Positions 8,863 to 17,438 of a DNA stretch of 64,000 bases are shown piece after piece (within the stretch, counting starts at the first letter, position 1; each line of letters starts with the position of its first letter). The DNA lies in contig DASXDU010000018.1 of assembly GCA_036490515.1 (NCBI GenBank), forward strand, positions 186,001 to 250,000, written 5' to 3'. A program made the position numbers and the translations under genes. The stretch is from Palsa-1150 sp036490515. GTDB taxonomy: Bacteria; Myxococcota_A; Polyangia; Polyangiales; Polyangiaceae. The notes under the pieces are model-generated. The model searched no databases and was not told the DNA's origin. It worked only from the letters and a program-made list of their open reading frames with translations.

Positions 8863-10347
8863 ATGCCGTCCTCGACGCCGGTCATCTCCGTCGGTCCGGA
8901 GGAGGAGCGCGTCGGCCACGCGCTGGTTCGCGTATGGAGCGCGAAGGCGCCGTTCCGCGTCGGAGAAGTGGGCTTCCTTCGCGTTTTGGGCCGTCGCCCG
9001 GCGATCGTCGGGCGGGAGCTCGGCGGTGGGGACGGCCCGACCGACTACGTGCGCTTCGAATTCCAGCGTCCCGGCGGGTCGGTTCCGACCGGACCGCTCG
9101 AGGGCGACGACCTGTCGCGCGAGCACCTGGTCTTCCACGGCGCCCCCGACGGACTGGACGTCGAGAACCGCGGCAGGATTCTCGCCGTTCTCGTGGACGG
9201 CCACCCCGTCGAGAAAGGAGGGGCCCGTCGCATCAAGCCGGGCGCCATCATCCAGATCGCCGGCCACTCCAACTTCCTCTACGTGCGCCGGCGCGAGACG
9301 ATGCCCATGGTCGACGTCTCGCCGTCCCACACCTTCGGCGATCCGGACGAGGACTGGATCGCGGGCGAGTCGCCCGTCGCGTGGGCCCTGCGCGCCGACC
9401 TCGCCGGGGCCGCGCTGGTCTGCAGCCACGTGCTTCTGCTCGGCGAGTCCGGGACTGGAAAGGAGCTCTGCGCGCTCTGCATCCACCGTCGACTCGGGCG
9501 CGGGGGGCTCTTCGAGGCGGTGAACCTGGCGACGCTCGAACCGGGCATCGCGTCCGCGGAGCTCTTCGGCGGCGCGGCCAACTTCCCGAACCACGGAATG
9601 CCCGAGCGCCCCGGCCTGGTGGGCATGGCGCTCGGCGGCACCCTGATGCTCGACGAGATCGGAGACGCACCGATCGAGATCCAGGCGAAGCTGCTTCGGC
9701 TCTTGCAGCGCCAGTACATCCGGATCGGCGAATCGCGCGTGCGTGTCGCCGACATCATCGTGATCGGTGCCACCAACCGGCCCCTCGACCGCCTGAAGGA
9801 GGACCTCGTCCCTCGCTTCGACGTCGTGGTACTCGTGCCGTCGCTCGCGGCCCGCTGGGAGGACATACCTCTCGTCGCGCGCGCCATCGTCCTCGCGGAG
9901 GCGAAACGCAACCCGAAGCTCGCGGGTCCCTTCGTCAAGACGGATACCGCGGGCCGCCTGTACGTGCCGATGCAACAGTCGTTCGTCCTGGCGATGATGC
10001 GGTCGACCTTCGCGGGCAACGTGCGCGACCTGCGGAAGCTGCTCCTGCGGTCGATGAAGGACACGAAAGAAGGCCCGCTCCGCCAGCCGGCCGACATGGG
10101 GGACTGGCGCGTCCCGGCTTCGCTGCCGCCGCCGCCGGAGGACCCCACGATCGCCGCCGAGGCGGAGGACCTTCTCGAGCGCCTCGACCTGCCGCCGCGC
10201 GAGGAGCTCCTCGGGCGCCTCGAGAGGCATGACTGGAACAAGACGAGGGTTGGCGAGACGTACAGGACCGACCGTTTCCGGATCTCGCGCTGGATGGAAA
10301 AGCTCGGGATCAAGAAGCCGAAGGACACGGAACCCGACGACGAGTGA
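8863..10347 (+). CDS. FHA domain-AAA+ (sigma-54-activator-like) regulator lacking GAFTGA (494 aa)
   Basis: Residues ~45-140 form an FHA domain (VGRE at 49-52, SREH at 85-88, NRGRILVDG-type strand), which reads a phosphothreonine. Residues ~165-390 form an AAA+ module: Walker A GESGTGKE (194-201), Walker B GTLMLDEIGD (259-268), sensor-like GATNRPLD, and R-finger region VPRFDVVVLVPSL. The C-terminus (~450-485) is a Fis-like HTH (DWNKTRVGETYRTDRFRISRWM). Where activators carry GAFTGA the sequence is FGGAANFPNHG (235-245), so contact with sigma-54 is doubtful. The start at 8863 has AGGAAA as ribosome site. The many Ser/Thr kinases here make phospho-signalling into this regulator plausible. Confidence 0.85.
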   Translation: MPSSTPVISVGPEEERVGHALVRVWSAKAPFRVGEVGFLRVLGRRPAIVGRELGGGDGPTDYVRFEFQRPGGSVPTGPLEGDDLSREHLVFHGAPDGLDVENRGRILAVLVDGHPVEKGGARRIKPGAIIQIAGHSNFLYVRRRETMPMVDVSPSHTFGDPDEDWIAGESPVAWALRADLAGAALVCSHVLLLGESGTGKELCALCIHRRLGRGGLFEAVNLATLEPGIASAELFGGAANFPNHGMPERPGLVGMALGGTLMLDEIGDAPIEIQAKLLRLLQRQYIRIGESRVRVADIIVIGATNRPLDRLKEDLVPRFDVVVLVPSLAARWEDIPLVARAIVLAEAKRNPKLAGPFVKTDTAGRLYVPMQQSFVLAMMRSTFAGNVRDLRKLLLRSMKDTKEGPLRQPADMGDWRVPASLPPPPEDPTIAAEAEDLLERLDLPPREELLGRLERHDWNKTRVGETYRTDRFRISRWMEKLGIKKPKDTEPDDE

Positions 10348-10355
10348 CGTCGAAG

Positions 10356-10395
10356 CGAGCGAGCGCCGAGCGAGCGCTCGCTCGGCGCTCGCTCG
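10356..10395. terminator. 40-bp perfect palindrome after the FHA-AAA+ gene
   Basis: Starting 9 bp after the stop codon, two 20-nt arms (beginning CGAGCGAGCGCC and ending GGCGCTCGCTCG) are exact reverse complements with no loop. The RNA would form a very stable GC-rich hairpin. No T-run follows, so it may terminate by an alternative mode or block read-through into 10531. Confidence 0.5.
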
Positions 10396-10418
10396 GAAAC
10401 GCTCGCCGCGCGACGGGG

Positions 10419-10441
10419 TTTCGCGCAGTTACCGCGCGAAA
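10419..10441. other. small hairpin TTTCGCGC / GCGCGAAA
   Basis: An 8-bp perfect inverted repeat with a 7-nt spacer lies in the 183-bp gap upstream of the gene at 10531. It could be a second terminator hairpin or an operator; nothing in the sequence decides. Confidence 0.35.
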
Positions 10442-10530
10442 TCGCACGCGGCCGGTTGGCCTGGCGGTTGCGATAGGGGGTCTCGCGGGCCGCACGGTGC
10501 GGCTTCGCAAAACCAACGAGCGAGATTCCC

Positions 10531-11400
10531 ATGGTCACCAAGAGCACGAGCAACCCCAAGGTCCCGACGGCGGCGCCGCCCACGACGCCAACCACCCCGG
10601 CCACGCCGGCGCAGCCCACCGGCGACACCGCGACGCCGGCGCCGAGCCTCGCGAGCGCCGCGACGATGTCCGCCACCGCGGCGGCAGCGGCGGCCATGCC
10701 CGCGCTCATCACGGCCACGGCGAACGGCACCCACGCGACGAAGCTGGACCTTCAGGCGCAGTACCAGGCGCTCATCTTCGGCCTCTACACGTATTACGAG
10801 CCGGACGACGAGTTCAAGATGACGTCGGGCGACTACACGCGCGACGAGCTGATCACCGAGGTCCAGTCCTTCGTGACGGCCTGCCAGAACACGAAGGCGA
10901 GCTACCAGCAGTGGCGCGCGAACGTGCAGACGGAGCGCGCGATGGAGGCGAACGCCAGCGAGATTCGTACCGGCGTCAAGGGCATCACCCAGGCGCGCTT
11001 CGGCGCGCAAGGCGCGCAGAACCTCCAGTTCGGCTTCAGCCTGCCCAAGCCGCGCACCAAGAGCGCCGAGACGAAGGCGGCCGCGGTCGTCAAGGGCCTC
11101 GCGACGCGCAAGAAGCGCAACACGCTGGGCTCCGTCCAGAAGAAGGACATCAAGAGCAACGTCAGCGTGGCCCTCGTCGTCACCGGGGAGGACAGCGGGT
11201 TGGTGGGCGGCGCGTCGAGCACGGCGCCGGCCGCAGTGGCGAGCGCGCCGGCGGTGCAGCAGGTCGCGAGCGCGCCGGTGACCGCGGTGTCGGGACCGGT
11301 CGCGGCGGCGGCTCCGGCGGTCAACGGAGCGACTGCGGCTCCGCCGACGGTCAACGGAGCGACGGCCGCGACGACGCCGTCCGTGACGAACGGGCACTGA
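10531..11400 (+). CDS. hypothetical protein with Ala/Pro/Thr-rich ends (289 aa)
   Basis: I do not recognise this protein. Residues 1-50 are Pro/Thr/Ala-rich and probably disordered. A folded core at ~70-190 is rich in Tyr and charged residues (QYQALIFGLYTYYEPDDEF, YTRDELITEVQSFVTACQN), followed by a basic stretch (ATRKKRNTLGSVQKKDIKS). The tail is low-complexity Ala/Val/Pro with repeated VNGAT. There is no signal peptide or membrane span. The coding signal is strong (high GC at third positions). It sits alone between two hairpins. Confidence 0.75.
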   Translation: MVTKSTSNPKVPTAAPPTTPTTPATPAQPTGDTATPAPSLASAATMSATAAAAAAMPALITATANGTHATKLDLQAQYQALIFGLYTYYEPDDEFKMTSGDYTRDELITEVQSFVTACQNTKASYQQWRANVQTERAMEANASEIRTGVKGITQARFGAQGAQNLQFGFSLPKPRTKSAETKAAAVVKGLATRKKRNTLGSVQKKDIKSNVSVALVVTGEDSGLVGGASSTAPAAVASAPAVQQVASAPVTAVSGPVAAAAPAVNGATAAPPTVNGATAATTPSVTNGH

Positions 11401-11416
11401 GGCGAGACGAGGAGAG

Positions 11417-11447
11417 AGCGGCGTCCCCTGGCAAGGGGGGCGCCGCT
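11417..11447. terminator. bidirectional terminator between convergent genes
   Basis: Left arm AGCGGCGTCCCCT, loop GGCA and right arm beginning AGGGG and ending CGCCGCT form a 12-13 bp stem with one mismatch. It lies 16 nt after the + gene at 10531 and 19 nt before the stop of the minus gene, so it can serve both. On the + side CGTCCATTTCTAT follows. Confidence 0.65.
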
Positions 11448-11466
11448 CGTCCATTTCTATGCCGAA

Positions 11467-11766
11467 CTACGCCGGCTGGCCGCACGCGATGAGGTCGTGC
11501 AGCCAGATCACGAGAACCACGGCAGAGCGACCCGCGGCAACGATCTCGATTCCGCCCTCCGCGGTCGGCCGCCGCTCGAACGGCGCATCGACTTCCCACA
11601 TGAACCGATCGAGATCGGCGAGGTCGGGCTGCCCTACGCGCCGGATGTCCGCGCGGGCGTCCGCGGAGAGACTGAATGGCGTCCGCCACGAGCGGGGCGC
11701 GGAGTAGATGCGCCAAGAGTCGCCGTCGCGGGCGATCAGGATGTCGATGATGGGAGCCTTGGGCAT
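11467..11766 (-). CDS. small hypothetical protein (99 aa)
   Basis: Unrecognised. MPKAPIIDILIARDGDSWRI opens a beta-rich small protein that ends with a hydrophobic strand and LVIWLHDLI. There is no signal peptide, and the composition is typical of a folded soluble domain. It is convergent with the gene at 10531 across a shared hairpin. Confidence 0.55.
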   Translation of the reverse strand: MPKAPIIDILIARDGDSWRIYSAPRSWRTPFSLSADARADIRRVGQPDLADLDRFMWEVDAPFERRPTAEGGIEIVAAGRSAVVLVIWLHDLIACGQPA

Positions 11767-11914
11767 CGCGCGCCGGTTGGCCGCGCCGGTCGAACGGCGG
11801 CGAAGCGAACCCTACAGGTTGACGTGCGGAGCATGTGAAGGCAACCCCTCGGAGGCCCAGGGTGAGCGCGCCCCTTGTCCACGGCTTCGGCAGCCTTAGC
11901 TTGCGTCCCGCCGC

Positions 11915-12160
11915 ATGAGTACACAATGGAAGCCCCGGCTCGACGGGTACGAGCCGTGCGAAGTGATCGTCAAGGGTCCGGTCAATGCCGTCGTCCAGCG
12001 CGCCCTCGAAGCCGAGAAGACCGCGGAGCAGTACGGCTGCACCATCTCTTGGCACAGCAAGCGCGCGAAAGAATGGCGCGGCGTCGCCCGCCCGGTGAAG
12101 CGCAAGATCCCGAAGGTCATGCGAGCGCTGCGAGTGCGCTCTGGCCTACGGTCGGCCTGA
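11915..12160 (+). CDS. small basic hypothetical protein (81 aa)
   Basis: Unrecognised. The protein has many Lys/Arg (WHSKRAKEWRGVARPVKRKIPKVMRALRVRSG) after an acidic-hydrophobic start (LDGYEPCEVIVKGPVNAVVQRALEAEKTAEQYGC). The basic tail suggests nucleic-acid contact, but that is a guess. TAGCTT lies 12 nt before the ATG. It starts 148 bp from the divergent gene at 11766. Confidence 0.5.
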   Translation: MSTQWKPRLDGYEPCEVIVKGPVNAVVQRALEAEKTAEQYGCTISWHSKRAKEWRGVARPVKRKIPKVMRALRVRSGLRSA

Positions 12161-12617
12161 CGAACGGTTCCCGAGGAAGGTGTTCGGCTCTGAGGAAGCG
12201 GGGGACCTACGGGTCGCCAAGCTGCTGTGGATCAAATCCCTCCGGCAAGGTGGCGGGTAGCCAGGGGAGCCCTTTTCGGCTTGGAACGATGCGCCTCGTT
12301 GGCGACGCCTCGAAGCCGGCGATAGCAGTTCGTAACGATTGCCCGTCCGGTTCGTGAGAGGCAGCCGGAGTCGTAGATGACTCGGTTACGGGTAGTGGCG
12401 GATCTCACGAGTTGAGCGGCGATCGGGGACACCTTGCTCGACCGGCCAGTGCGCGCTAGGGAATGGGAACGGCGGTCGCTCCCGCCTCCCCTGAGATGCA
12501 GGCGTCCTCCCCCGAGGCGCCGCAGCGTGGGCCAAACCCGAGCCGCCTCGGAACGACAACAAGATTGACTCACCTATCGTCGCGGTGGCGGGGGACACCG
12601 CGCGCGTGAGGGTGATC
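12161..12617. other. 457-bp gap without a convincing gene
   Basis: Open frames here are short, overlap one another and lack a ribosome site or recognisable domain. No tRNA-like cloverleaf or repeat was found by eye. The base composition is more mixed than in the flanking core genes. Confidence 0.4.
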
Positions 12618-13526
12618 ATGTTGGACATTCAGGAGATCAGCGTACTGGCACGGGAGCGGATGGAGCGTACCGGTGAGGCTTACCGCAAGGCTCGCAGCCA
12701 AGTTCTATGGTCACTTCTCTCCGAGGAGCTGAGGGACTGCGAGCGCAGCGCACTACAGGGTCGAACTCGCGCCGGAATCGGATGGTTCCTTGGGACCTTC
12801 GCCTGCCGAGAAACGGTCGTGGACGCCTTCGTGAATGAGGAGCGTTTCACGCTCAAAATCACTGATGGCGAGCTTGCACAACCGCTGATTCGGTCACCGG
12901 ATGCTGCGAGAATGAGCCTGATGGTGGAGGAGCGATGCGACCGGATCGGCAGACAGCAGTACCCCGAGTCGGAGCCTCGCAAGCTCGGCGTACGCTACTT
13001 CTACCCGCCGTCGCGCGCAGAAGAAGACGCTTTGGCCACCATGGCAGTGACGGAGGACCGCCTTCGAGCCCTGGTGCGCGTCGGTCCTCCGGTGGGCTTC
13101 AAGGTCCGGCCGTTCGTACACGCGTTTCAGGAACCGGGAACTAGCCGGATCACGGCCGCCATGCGTGGTCGATTCGAGGGTCGGCACTTCGTCGTGGGGG
13201 TTGCGGGCCGCGATGTAGCTCTGAAGCCTGTAGACACGGGCCTGGACCGCGCGGGGCCGTTCGTATGGATTGAGAAGGCGCGCATCAAGCTGGACGGTCG
13301 CGGACTCGGGTTCGTCATCGAGCAGGATCCGAACAGGCTCTACATGGGTGCGGTTCGTATCGCCTTCCGTTGGGGCGACGACAGGGGTACGGACCGCCGA
13401 ATCGATGCGGCAACAATCGCGGAGTTGTTCCTCACGACGGACGGTTTCCCCGGTGGATCGGGTCACAGTCCAGATCGCCTCGCCGCGATGAGGGATGACA
13501 GGTTGCGCCAGAACACAAGCGGGTGA
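12618..13526 (+). CDS. hypothetical protein (302 aa)
   Basis: Unrecognised. The ATG at 12618 is preceded by GAGGGTG at a good distance, so it is preferred over an in-frame GTG at 12585. The N-terminus is helical and charged (DIQEISVLARERMERTGEAYRKARSQVL). The central part has alternating strands (RFTLKITDGEL, VGPPVGFKVRPFVHAF) and the C-terminal part contains HFVVGVAGRDVALKPVD and a tail rich in Arg/Asp. There is no membrane segment or signal peptide. It converges on the MFS gene at 13690. Confidence 0.65.
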   Translation: MLDIQEISVLARERMERTGEAYRKARSQVLWSLLSEELRDCERSALQGRTRAGIGWFLGTFACRETVVDAFVNEERFTLKITDGELAQPLIRSPDAARMSLMVEERCDRIGRQQYPESEPRKLGVRYFYPPSRAEEDALATMAVTEDRLRALVRVGPPVGFKVRPFVHAFQEPGTSRITAAMRGRFEGRHFVVGVAGRDVALKPVDTGLDRAGPFVWIEKARIKLDGRGLGFVIEQDPNRLYMGAVRIAFRWGDDRGTDRRIDAATIAELFLTTDGFPGGSGHSPDRLAAMRDDRLRQNTSG

Positions 13527-13554
13527 CGTCGTAGCCCTACCGTGGGGACCATCT

Positions 13555-13591
13555 GTAACCGTCCGGTGATGGCCCATCGCCGGACGGTTAC
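13555..13591. repeat. hairpin repeat GTAACCGTCCGG / CCGGACGGTTAC
   Basis: A perfect 12-bp inverted repeat with a 13-nt loop lies between two convergent genes and can act as a terminator. The left arm with its flank (CTGTAACCGTCCGG, then a GTGATGG) recurs near 30137-30160, so it is a dispersed element rather than a private terminator. Confidence 0.5.
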
Positions 13592-13689
13592 GACTGACTC
13601 GATGTGGCGTACGTCTTCGCCGAGGAGCGCCTGGGCTCGACTCCCAAGACGCTGCTCGGTGGCACGGTCGGCGTGCGGCTCGTCGATGG

Positions 13690-14904
13690 CTAAAGCGGCG
13701 TCGACGAAGTCTCGACGCGGCGACGCGCAGCGTGCCGGAGTTGAAACACCCATGGGATCGCGATCGCGTAGACGAGCACCACGGAGAGCCAAACCGCGCC
13801 GGGCCACGCCTTCTGGACGACGACGTAGACGCTCGAGAAGCCGAGCGGAGCGATGACCGTAGCGAGGCTGACGGCGGACGCGAGGACCCCCTGGAACTGG
13901 CCCTGCCGGCCGTCGTCGGCGAGCCGGGTGGCGAGCGACTGGAGGGCGGGGCTACCGACGCCCGCCAGCGCGAAGAGCGGCATGATCGCGAACACCATCC
14001 ACCCCTGTCGCGCGAAGGCCATCAGGACGAGCGTCAGGCATGCGCCGGCCATGCCGGCGAGCACGGCGTTGCGCTCGCCCAGCCAGCGAGCCGCGGGCCC
14101 GGGGAGGAAGGCCTGGGCAAGCGACCGGCAGACGCCGAACGCGGCGAGGGAGAGGCCGATCCAGAGGCCGTTCCAGCGGAACGCATCGGTGCCCCACATC
14201 GCCCAGCACGTGCCATAGGCCTCGCCGGTCGCGCTGAGGAGGAAGAAGACGAGGACAACCGCCCGGAGGTCCTTCATCGAGACCGCCCAGCGAAGAGGCC
14301 GCAGCGGGTCGAGCGTGGCGAGGTCGACCCGCTCGCCGGTCGGGGTGCGGGACTCGGGTAGCACGAACGCCGCAAGCAGGAAGTTGCCTCCGTTGAGCAC
14401 CGCTGCGGCGAGAAACGGGAGCCGCACCCATGCGTCTCCGAGGAGACCGCCGAGGACAGGTCCCACGATGAAGCCCACGCCGAATATGGCGTTCAAGAAA
14501 CCGAAACGACGCGGCCGCTCTTCCTCCCGCGAGATGTCGGTGATGTAGGCCGTGGCGACCGAGATGTTGGCGCTCGTAAGGCCGGCGACGGCCCGACCAA
14601 CGAACAGCATCCACAGCTGCGGCGCAAACGCCATGACGAGATAGTCGATGGCGGCCCCCGCGAGTGAGACGAGCAGGACAGGGCGGCGGCCGAGTCGATC
14701 GCTCAGCGCGCCGAGGACCGGGGCGAAGACGAACTGCATGATTGCGTAGAGGGCGGTCACGACGCCGATGTACGGCGCGACGTTGCCGGCGTGGGTCACT
14801 TCCTCGAGGAGGCGCGGAAGGATGGGGAAGACCAGACCGATGCCGACGGCATCAAGGCCGACGGCAGCAATGATGATGGCGAGCGACTTGTCGATGCGAC
14901 CCAT
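13690..14904 (-). CDS. MFS efflux transporter, TetA-like (404 aa)
   Basis: A twelve-helix major facilitator. The loop 2-3 signature (motif A) reads GALSDRLGRRPVLL, helix 5 carries the antiporter-type GPVLGGLLGD, and the N-terminus LDAVGIGLVFPILPRLL matches the DHA1/TetA group of proton-coupled drug exporters; the substrate cannot be read from sequence. The ATG at 14904 is within the 8-bp target duplication of the IS66 element, and the apparent ribosome site GGAGGGG is inside the element's terminal repeat. The original upstream region now lies beyond 17850. The protein itself is full length. Confidence 0.88.
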   Translation of the reverse strand: MGRIDKSLAIIIAAVGLDAVGIGLVFPILPRLLEEVTHAGNVAPYIGVVTALYAIMQFVFAPVLGALSDRLGRRPVLLVSLAGAAIDYLVMAFAPQLWMLFVGRAVAGLTSANISVATAYITDISREEERPRRFGFLNAIFGVGFIVGPVLGGLLGDAWVRLPFLAAAVLNGGNFLLAAFVLPESRTPTGERVDLATLDPLRPLRWAVSMKDLRAVVLVFFLLSATGEAYGTCWAMWGTDAFRWNGLWIGLSLAAFGVCRSLAQAFLPGPAARWLGERNAVLAGMAGACLTLVLMAFARQGWMVFAIMPLFALAGVGSPALQSLATRLADDGRQGQFQGVLASAVSLATVIAPLGFSSVYVVVQKAWPGAVWLSVVLVYAIAIPWVFQLRHAARRRVETSSTPL

Positions 14905-14905
14905 G
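14898..14905. repeat. 8-bp target-site duplication GACCCATG (left copy)
   Basis: GACCCATG stands directly outside the left end of the IS66 element; an identical copy is at 17843-17850 outside the right end. Eight base pairs is the duplication length known for IS66 insertions. The copy contains the start codon of the MFS gene on the minus strand. Confidence 0.9.
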
Positions 14906-14988
14906 GTAACCCCTCCGGGATCGGCGTAGTGGTTCGCGCTTGCGGCAGGCGCGGGGTCGTGGCCGAGGGCTGACGGCGGGCGGGGGGC

Positions 14989-15453
14989 GTGCTTGTGTCG
15001 GGGTCGATGCTGCCGCTGGAAGGGACGCTGGTCGAGAAGCTGCGGAAGATCGAGGCGCTGCACGCGGGCACGAAGGTGGACGGCGAGCGCGAGGCGGCGC
15101 GTCGTGCCGCGGAGCGCATCCGCGCGCGGATCGCCGAGCTTCGTGGTCGCGAAGAGGAAGTCGAGCTGCACTACCGGCTGCACGATCCGTGGAAGCGGAT
15201 GCTGTTCGCGGCGCTGTGCCGCCGGTACGGTCTCGCCCCGTACCGCGACGTCGGTCGACACCGCAGCACCATTCAGGTGCGCGCACCGCGGACATTCCAC
15301 GATCAGACGCTGTGGCCGGAGTACACCGCGCTGGCCGAGGAGCTGGACACGTACCTTCGCGAGCTGACCGAGCGCGTGATCCGGGAGGCGATTGACGAGG
15401 ACGTGAGCGAAGCCCCGGAAGCGCCCAAGGCGCTGCCGACGGCGAGTCGTTGA
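14989..15453 (+). CDS. DUF2786-like passenger protein inside the IS66 element (154 aa)
   Basis: The N-terminal segment KLRKIEALHAGTKVDGEREAARRAAERI resembles the DUF2786 repeat (a helical unit of the form K-I-x-K-L-x-A-L-A, then x-E-A-x-x-A). The rest is charged, with LHDPWKRMLFAALCRRYGLAPYR. Function unknown. It may begin at GTG 14989 or ATG 15007. It is convergent with tnpC (6 bp between stops) and wholly inside the terminal repeats, so it travels with the element as a passenger gene. Confidence 0.65.
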   Translation: MLVSGSMLPLEGTLVEKLRKIEALHAGTKVDGEREAARRAAERIRARIAELRGREEEVELHYRLHDPWKRMLFAALCRRYGLAPYRDVGRHRSTIQVRAPRTFHDQTLWPEYTALAEELDTYLRELTERVIREAIDEDVSEAPEAPKALPTASR

Positions 15454-15459
15454 TGTGAG

Positions 15460-17007
15460 TCAGTGGCGCCGCGAGAGCAGCGCGCTCGACGCGTCCAGCA
15501 CGTCGCCATCGCCGACGAAGAGGTCCGGGTGCGCGACCAGGATGCGGTCGGGAAGCAGCTCGGGCAGCCTGGCGTTCGGCCATCCGCCGACGACGAGCTT
15601 CGTCACCAAGTGCAGGTAGGCGCGTGGGTTGACGTCGTGCGCGATGGCGGTGGCGATGATCGACAGGACGCGCGCGGTGCGCTCGCCGCCCACATCGAGC
15701 CAGGTGAAGAGCCAGTTCTTACGACCCAGGATCAAGCGCCGCAGCTCGCGCTCGCGCCGGTTATTGGTCGCCTCGATGTTGCCATCGTCGAGGAAGAGCA
15801 GAAGCCTCCGCCATTGCCGATGCAGGTACCCCAGGCCGCGTCCGAGCGGGGTCTTGGGCGCGACGATCTCGCGCTTGTCGTCGACCCACGCGCGCAGCTC
15901 GTCGAGGATCGGTCGGGTGTGCTCGTCGCGTCGTCGGCGGCGCTCTTCGGGAGTGTCCCCCGCGAGGGAGGCCGCACGCTCGACCGCGAAGATGCGCGCG
16001 ATGAGCCGCAGGCCCTCGAGTGCGATTCGATCTCCCACGCGCGCCGCTTCGACGAGGCCTCTTCGGCCGTGGCTCCAGCACCCCGGGCGCCGCCCACCGG
16101 CACGTTCCAGGAACGTCGTGACGCTCGTGCCGTCACACTGGACGGTGCGCGCGAGGTCTTCGCCCAGGAAGCGCTTGACGCTGTCGGAGTCGCCGCTCGG
16201 CGAGTAGAAGAAGGTGATCCAGCGCGCGTTGGTCCAGCACCACATCGCGCCCGAGCGAATGCCCGCAGCCCCGGGCCTCGCGTTCGGTCTTCGATGGCCT
16301 TGGCGGAGGGGTTCGAGCACGTCGATGGCGCACATGACACCGTGTCCGAGCGTCTGCGGCGCGATGGCGACGCCGGTGCGCGCAAAGCGCGTGCACTGCC
16401 GCTCGATGGGGGTGTGCTCGATGTACTTGTCGCAGAGCGACTCGACCAGAAGCGTGTCGCCGAGCTTGCCCTTCTCGACGATCTGCGGCGGCGGCGGGGC
16501 GCTCACGATCGTGTCGTCCTTCGGGCACGCGACCGTCTCGTCCTCGCGCCGCACCACGACGACCTTCGCAGGAATGACGTCCAGCCGCTCGCAACACGAG
16601 AAGCCCACGGTCTTCATCTCCGCACCGCACTGCGGACAGGTGCGCTGCTCGGCGGGCACCTCGTTCTTGACGACGACACGCTCCAGGCGCAGGGGCAGCG
16701 CTGCGCGTCCGGGGTGGTTGGTCCGATCGGTGCGCTTCGGCCCGCGTTTCCTGACCTGCGGCGCCCCGAAGAGCGGCAGCACGAGCTGGCGCTCGAGCCG
16801 TTCGAGGGTCTCCGACGGCGGCCGCTTCCTCTTCAGGTAGGCGAGCTTCGCCAGCAGCTCGGTGTTGGCGTCGCGCATGCGGACAATGAGCGCGAGGATC
16901 GCCGTCACGATCTCGACGAAGAGCCGCGCCGCGATCTTCGTCTCCAGCCAGATGCGCACCTTCTCGACGTCGGGTGCGTACGGCGAGGTGATCGACGGCG
17001 TGCGCAT
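15460..17007 (-). pseudogene. tnpC: IS66 transposase TnpC, internally deleted (515 codons)
   Basis: The N-terminal zinc-binding region is present (CPQCGAEMK, then CERLDVIPAKVVVVRR), as are the family motifs AMWCWTNARWITFFYSPSGDSDSVKRFLG, CDGTSVTTFLE, GCWSHGRRGLVEAA, DDGNIEATNNRRERELRRLILGRKNW. Between LEPL (near 16310) and GIRSG (near 16260) about 20-25 residues expected to hold the first catalytic Asp are missing. At DNA level the stretch reads AKAIEDRTR only if one C is removed, then the frame is restored. This looks like an indel plus deletion that removes DDE chemistry. The start chosen at 17007 lies after the tnpB stop. Confidence 0.8.
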
Positions 17008-17045
17008 CGCGGCTCGAGAGTCGGACGGACGGGCCGCGGATGGAT

Positions 17046-17438
17046 TCAACCGCTCGCGCGCGAAAGTGCCGCCGTCGGTCGCGTCGCGCGAGGCTCCCAT
17101 CGAGGGCGACGGCGAGCGCCACGCAGATCGAGCCCCTCGATGATGAGCGCCAGCTCCGCGGCCTCGACGGCGCTCGCCCCCAGCCGTCCGTCGGCGGAGA
17201 AGGACGGTCGGAATCGCCCACGCTCCAGGCGCTTCATCCACATCGCGAAGCCGCTGCGGTCCCAGTAGACGATGCGTACGCGGTCGCATCGCTTCGAGAA
17301 GAAAACGAAGAGGTGTCCCGTGTGCGGGTCCTGGCCGAATACGTCCCGCACGATCACCATCAGGCTGTCGATCCCCTTGCGGCCATCGACCGGCTGCGTC
17401 GCGACCAGCAGCCGCACGCTCGGCGGAAGGCTCAGCAC
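17046..17438 (-). CDS. tnpB: IS66 accessory protein TnpB / Orf2 (130 aa)
   Basis: The family pattern is complete: VRLLVATQPVDGRKGIDSL at the start, DPHTGHLFVFFSKRCDRVRIVYWDRSGFAMWMKRLERGRF in the middle. IS66 elements need this protein for transposition, though its activity is not well defined. The GTG start at 17438 overlaps the tnpA stop by 7 nt, the usual coupling in IS66. Confidence 0.85.
   Translation of the reverse strand: MLSLPPSVRLLVATQPVDGRKGIDSLMVIVRDVFGQDPHTGHLFVFFSKRCDRVRIVYWDRSGFAMWMKRLERGRFRPSFSADGRLGASAVEAAELALIIEGLDLRGARRRPRWEPRATRPTAALSRASG

Noticed and set aside
12894..13577. 227-codon minus frame opposite the gene at 12618
   Set aside because: Antisense to a gene with a good ribosome site; it crosses the hairpin at 13555 and has shadow-like composition.
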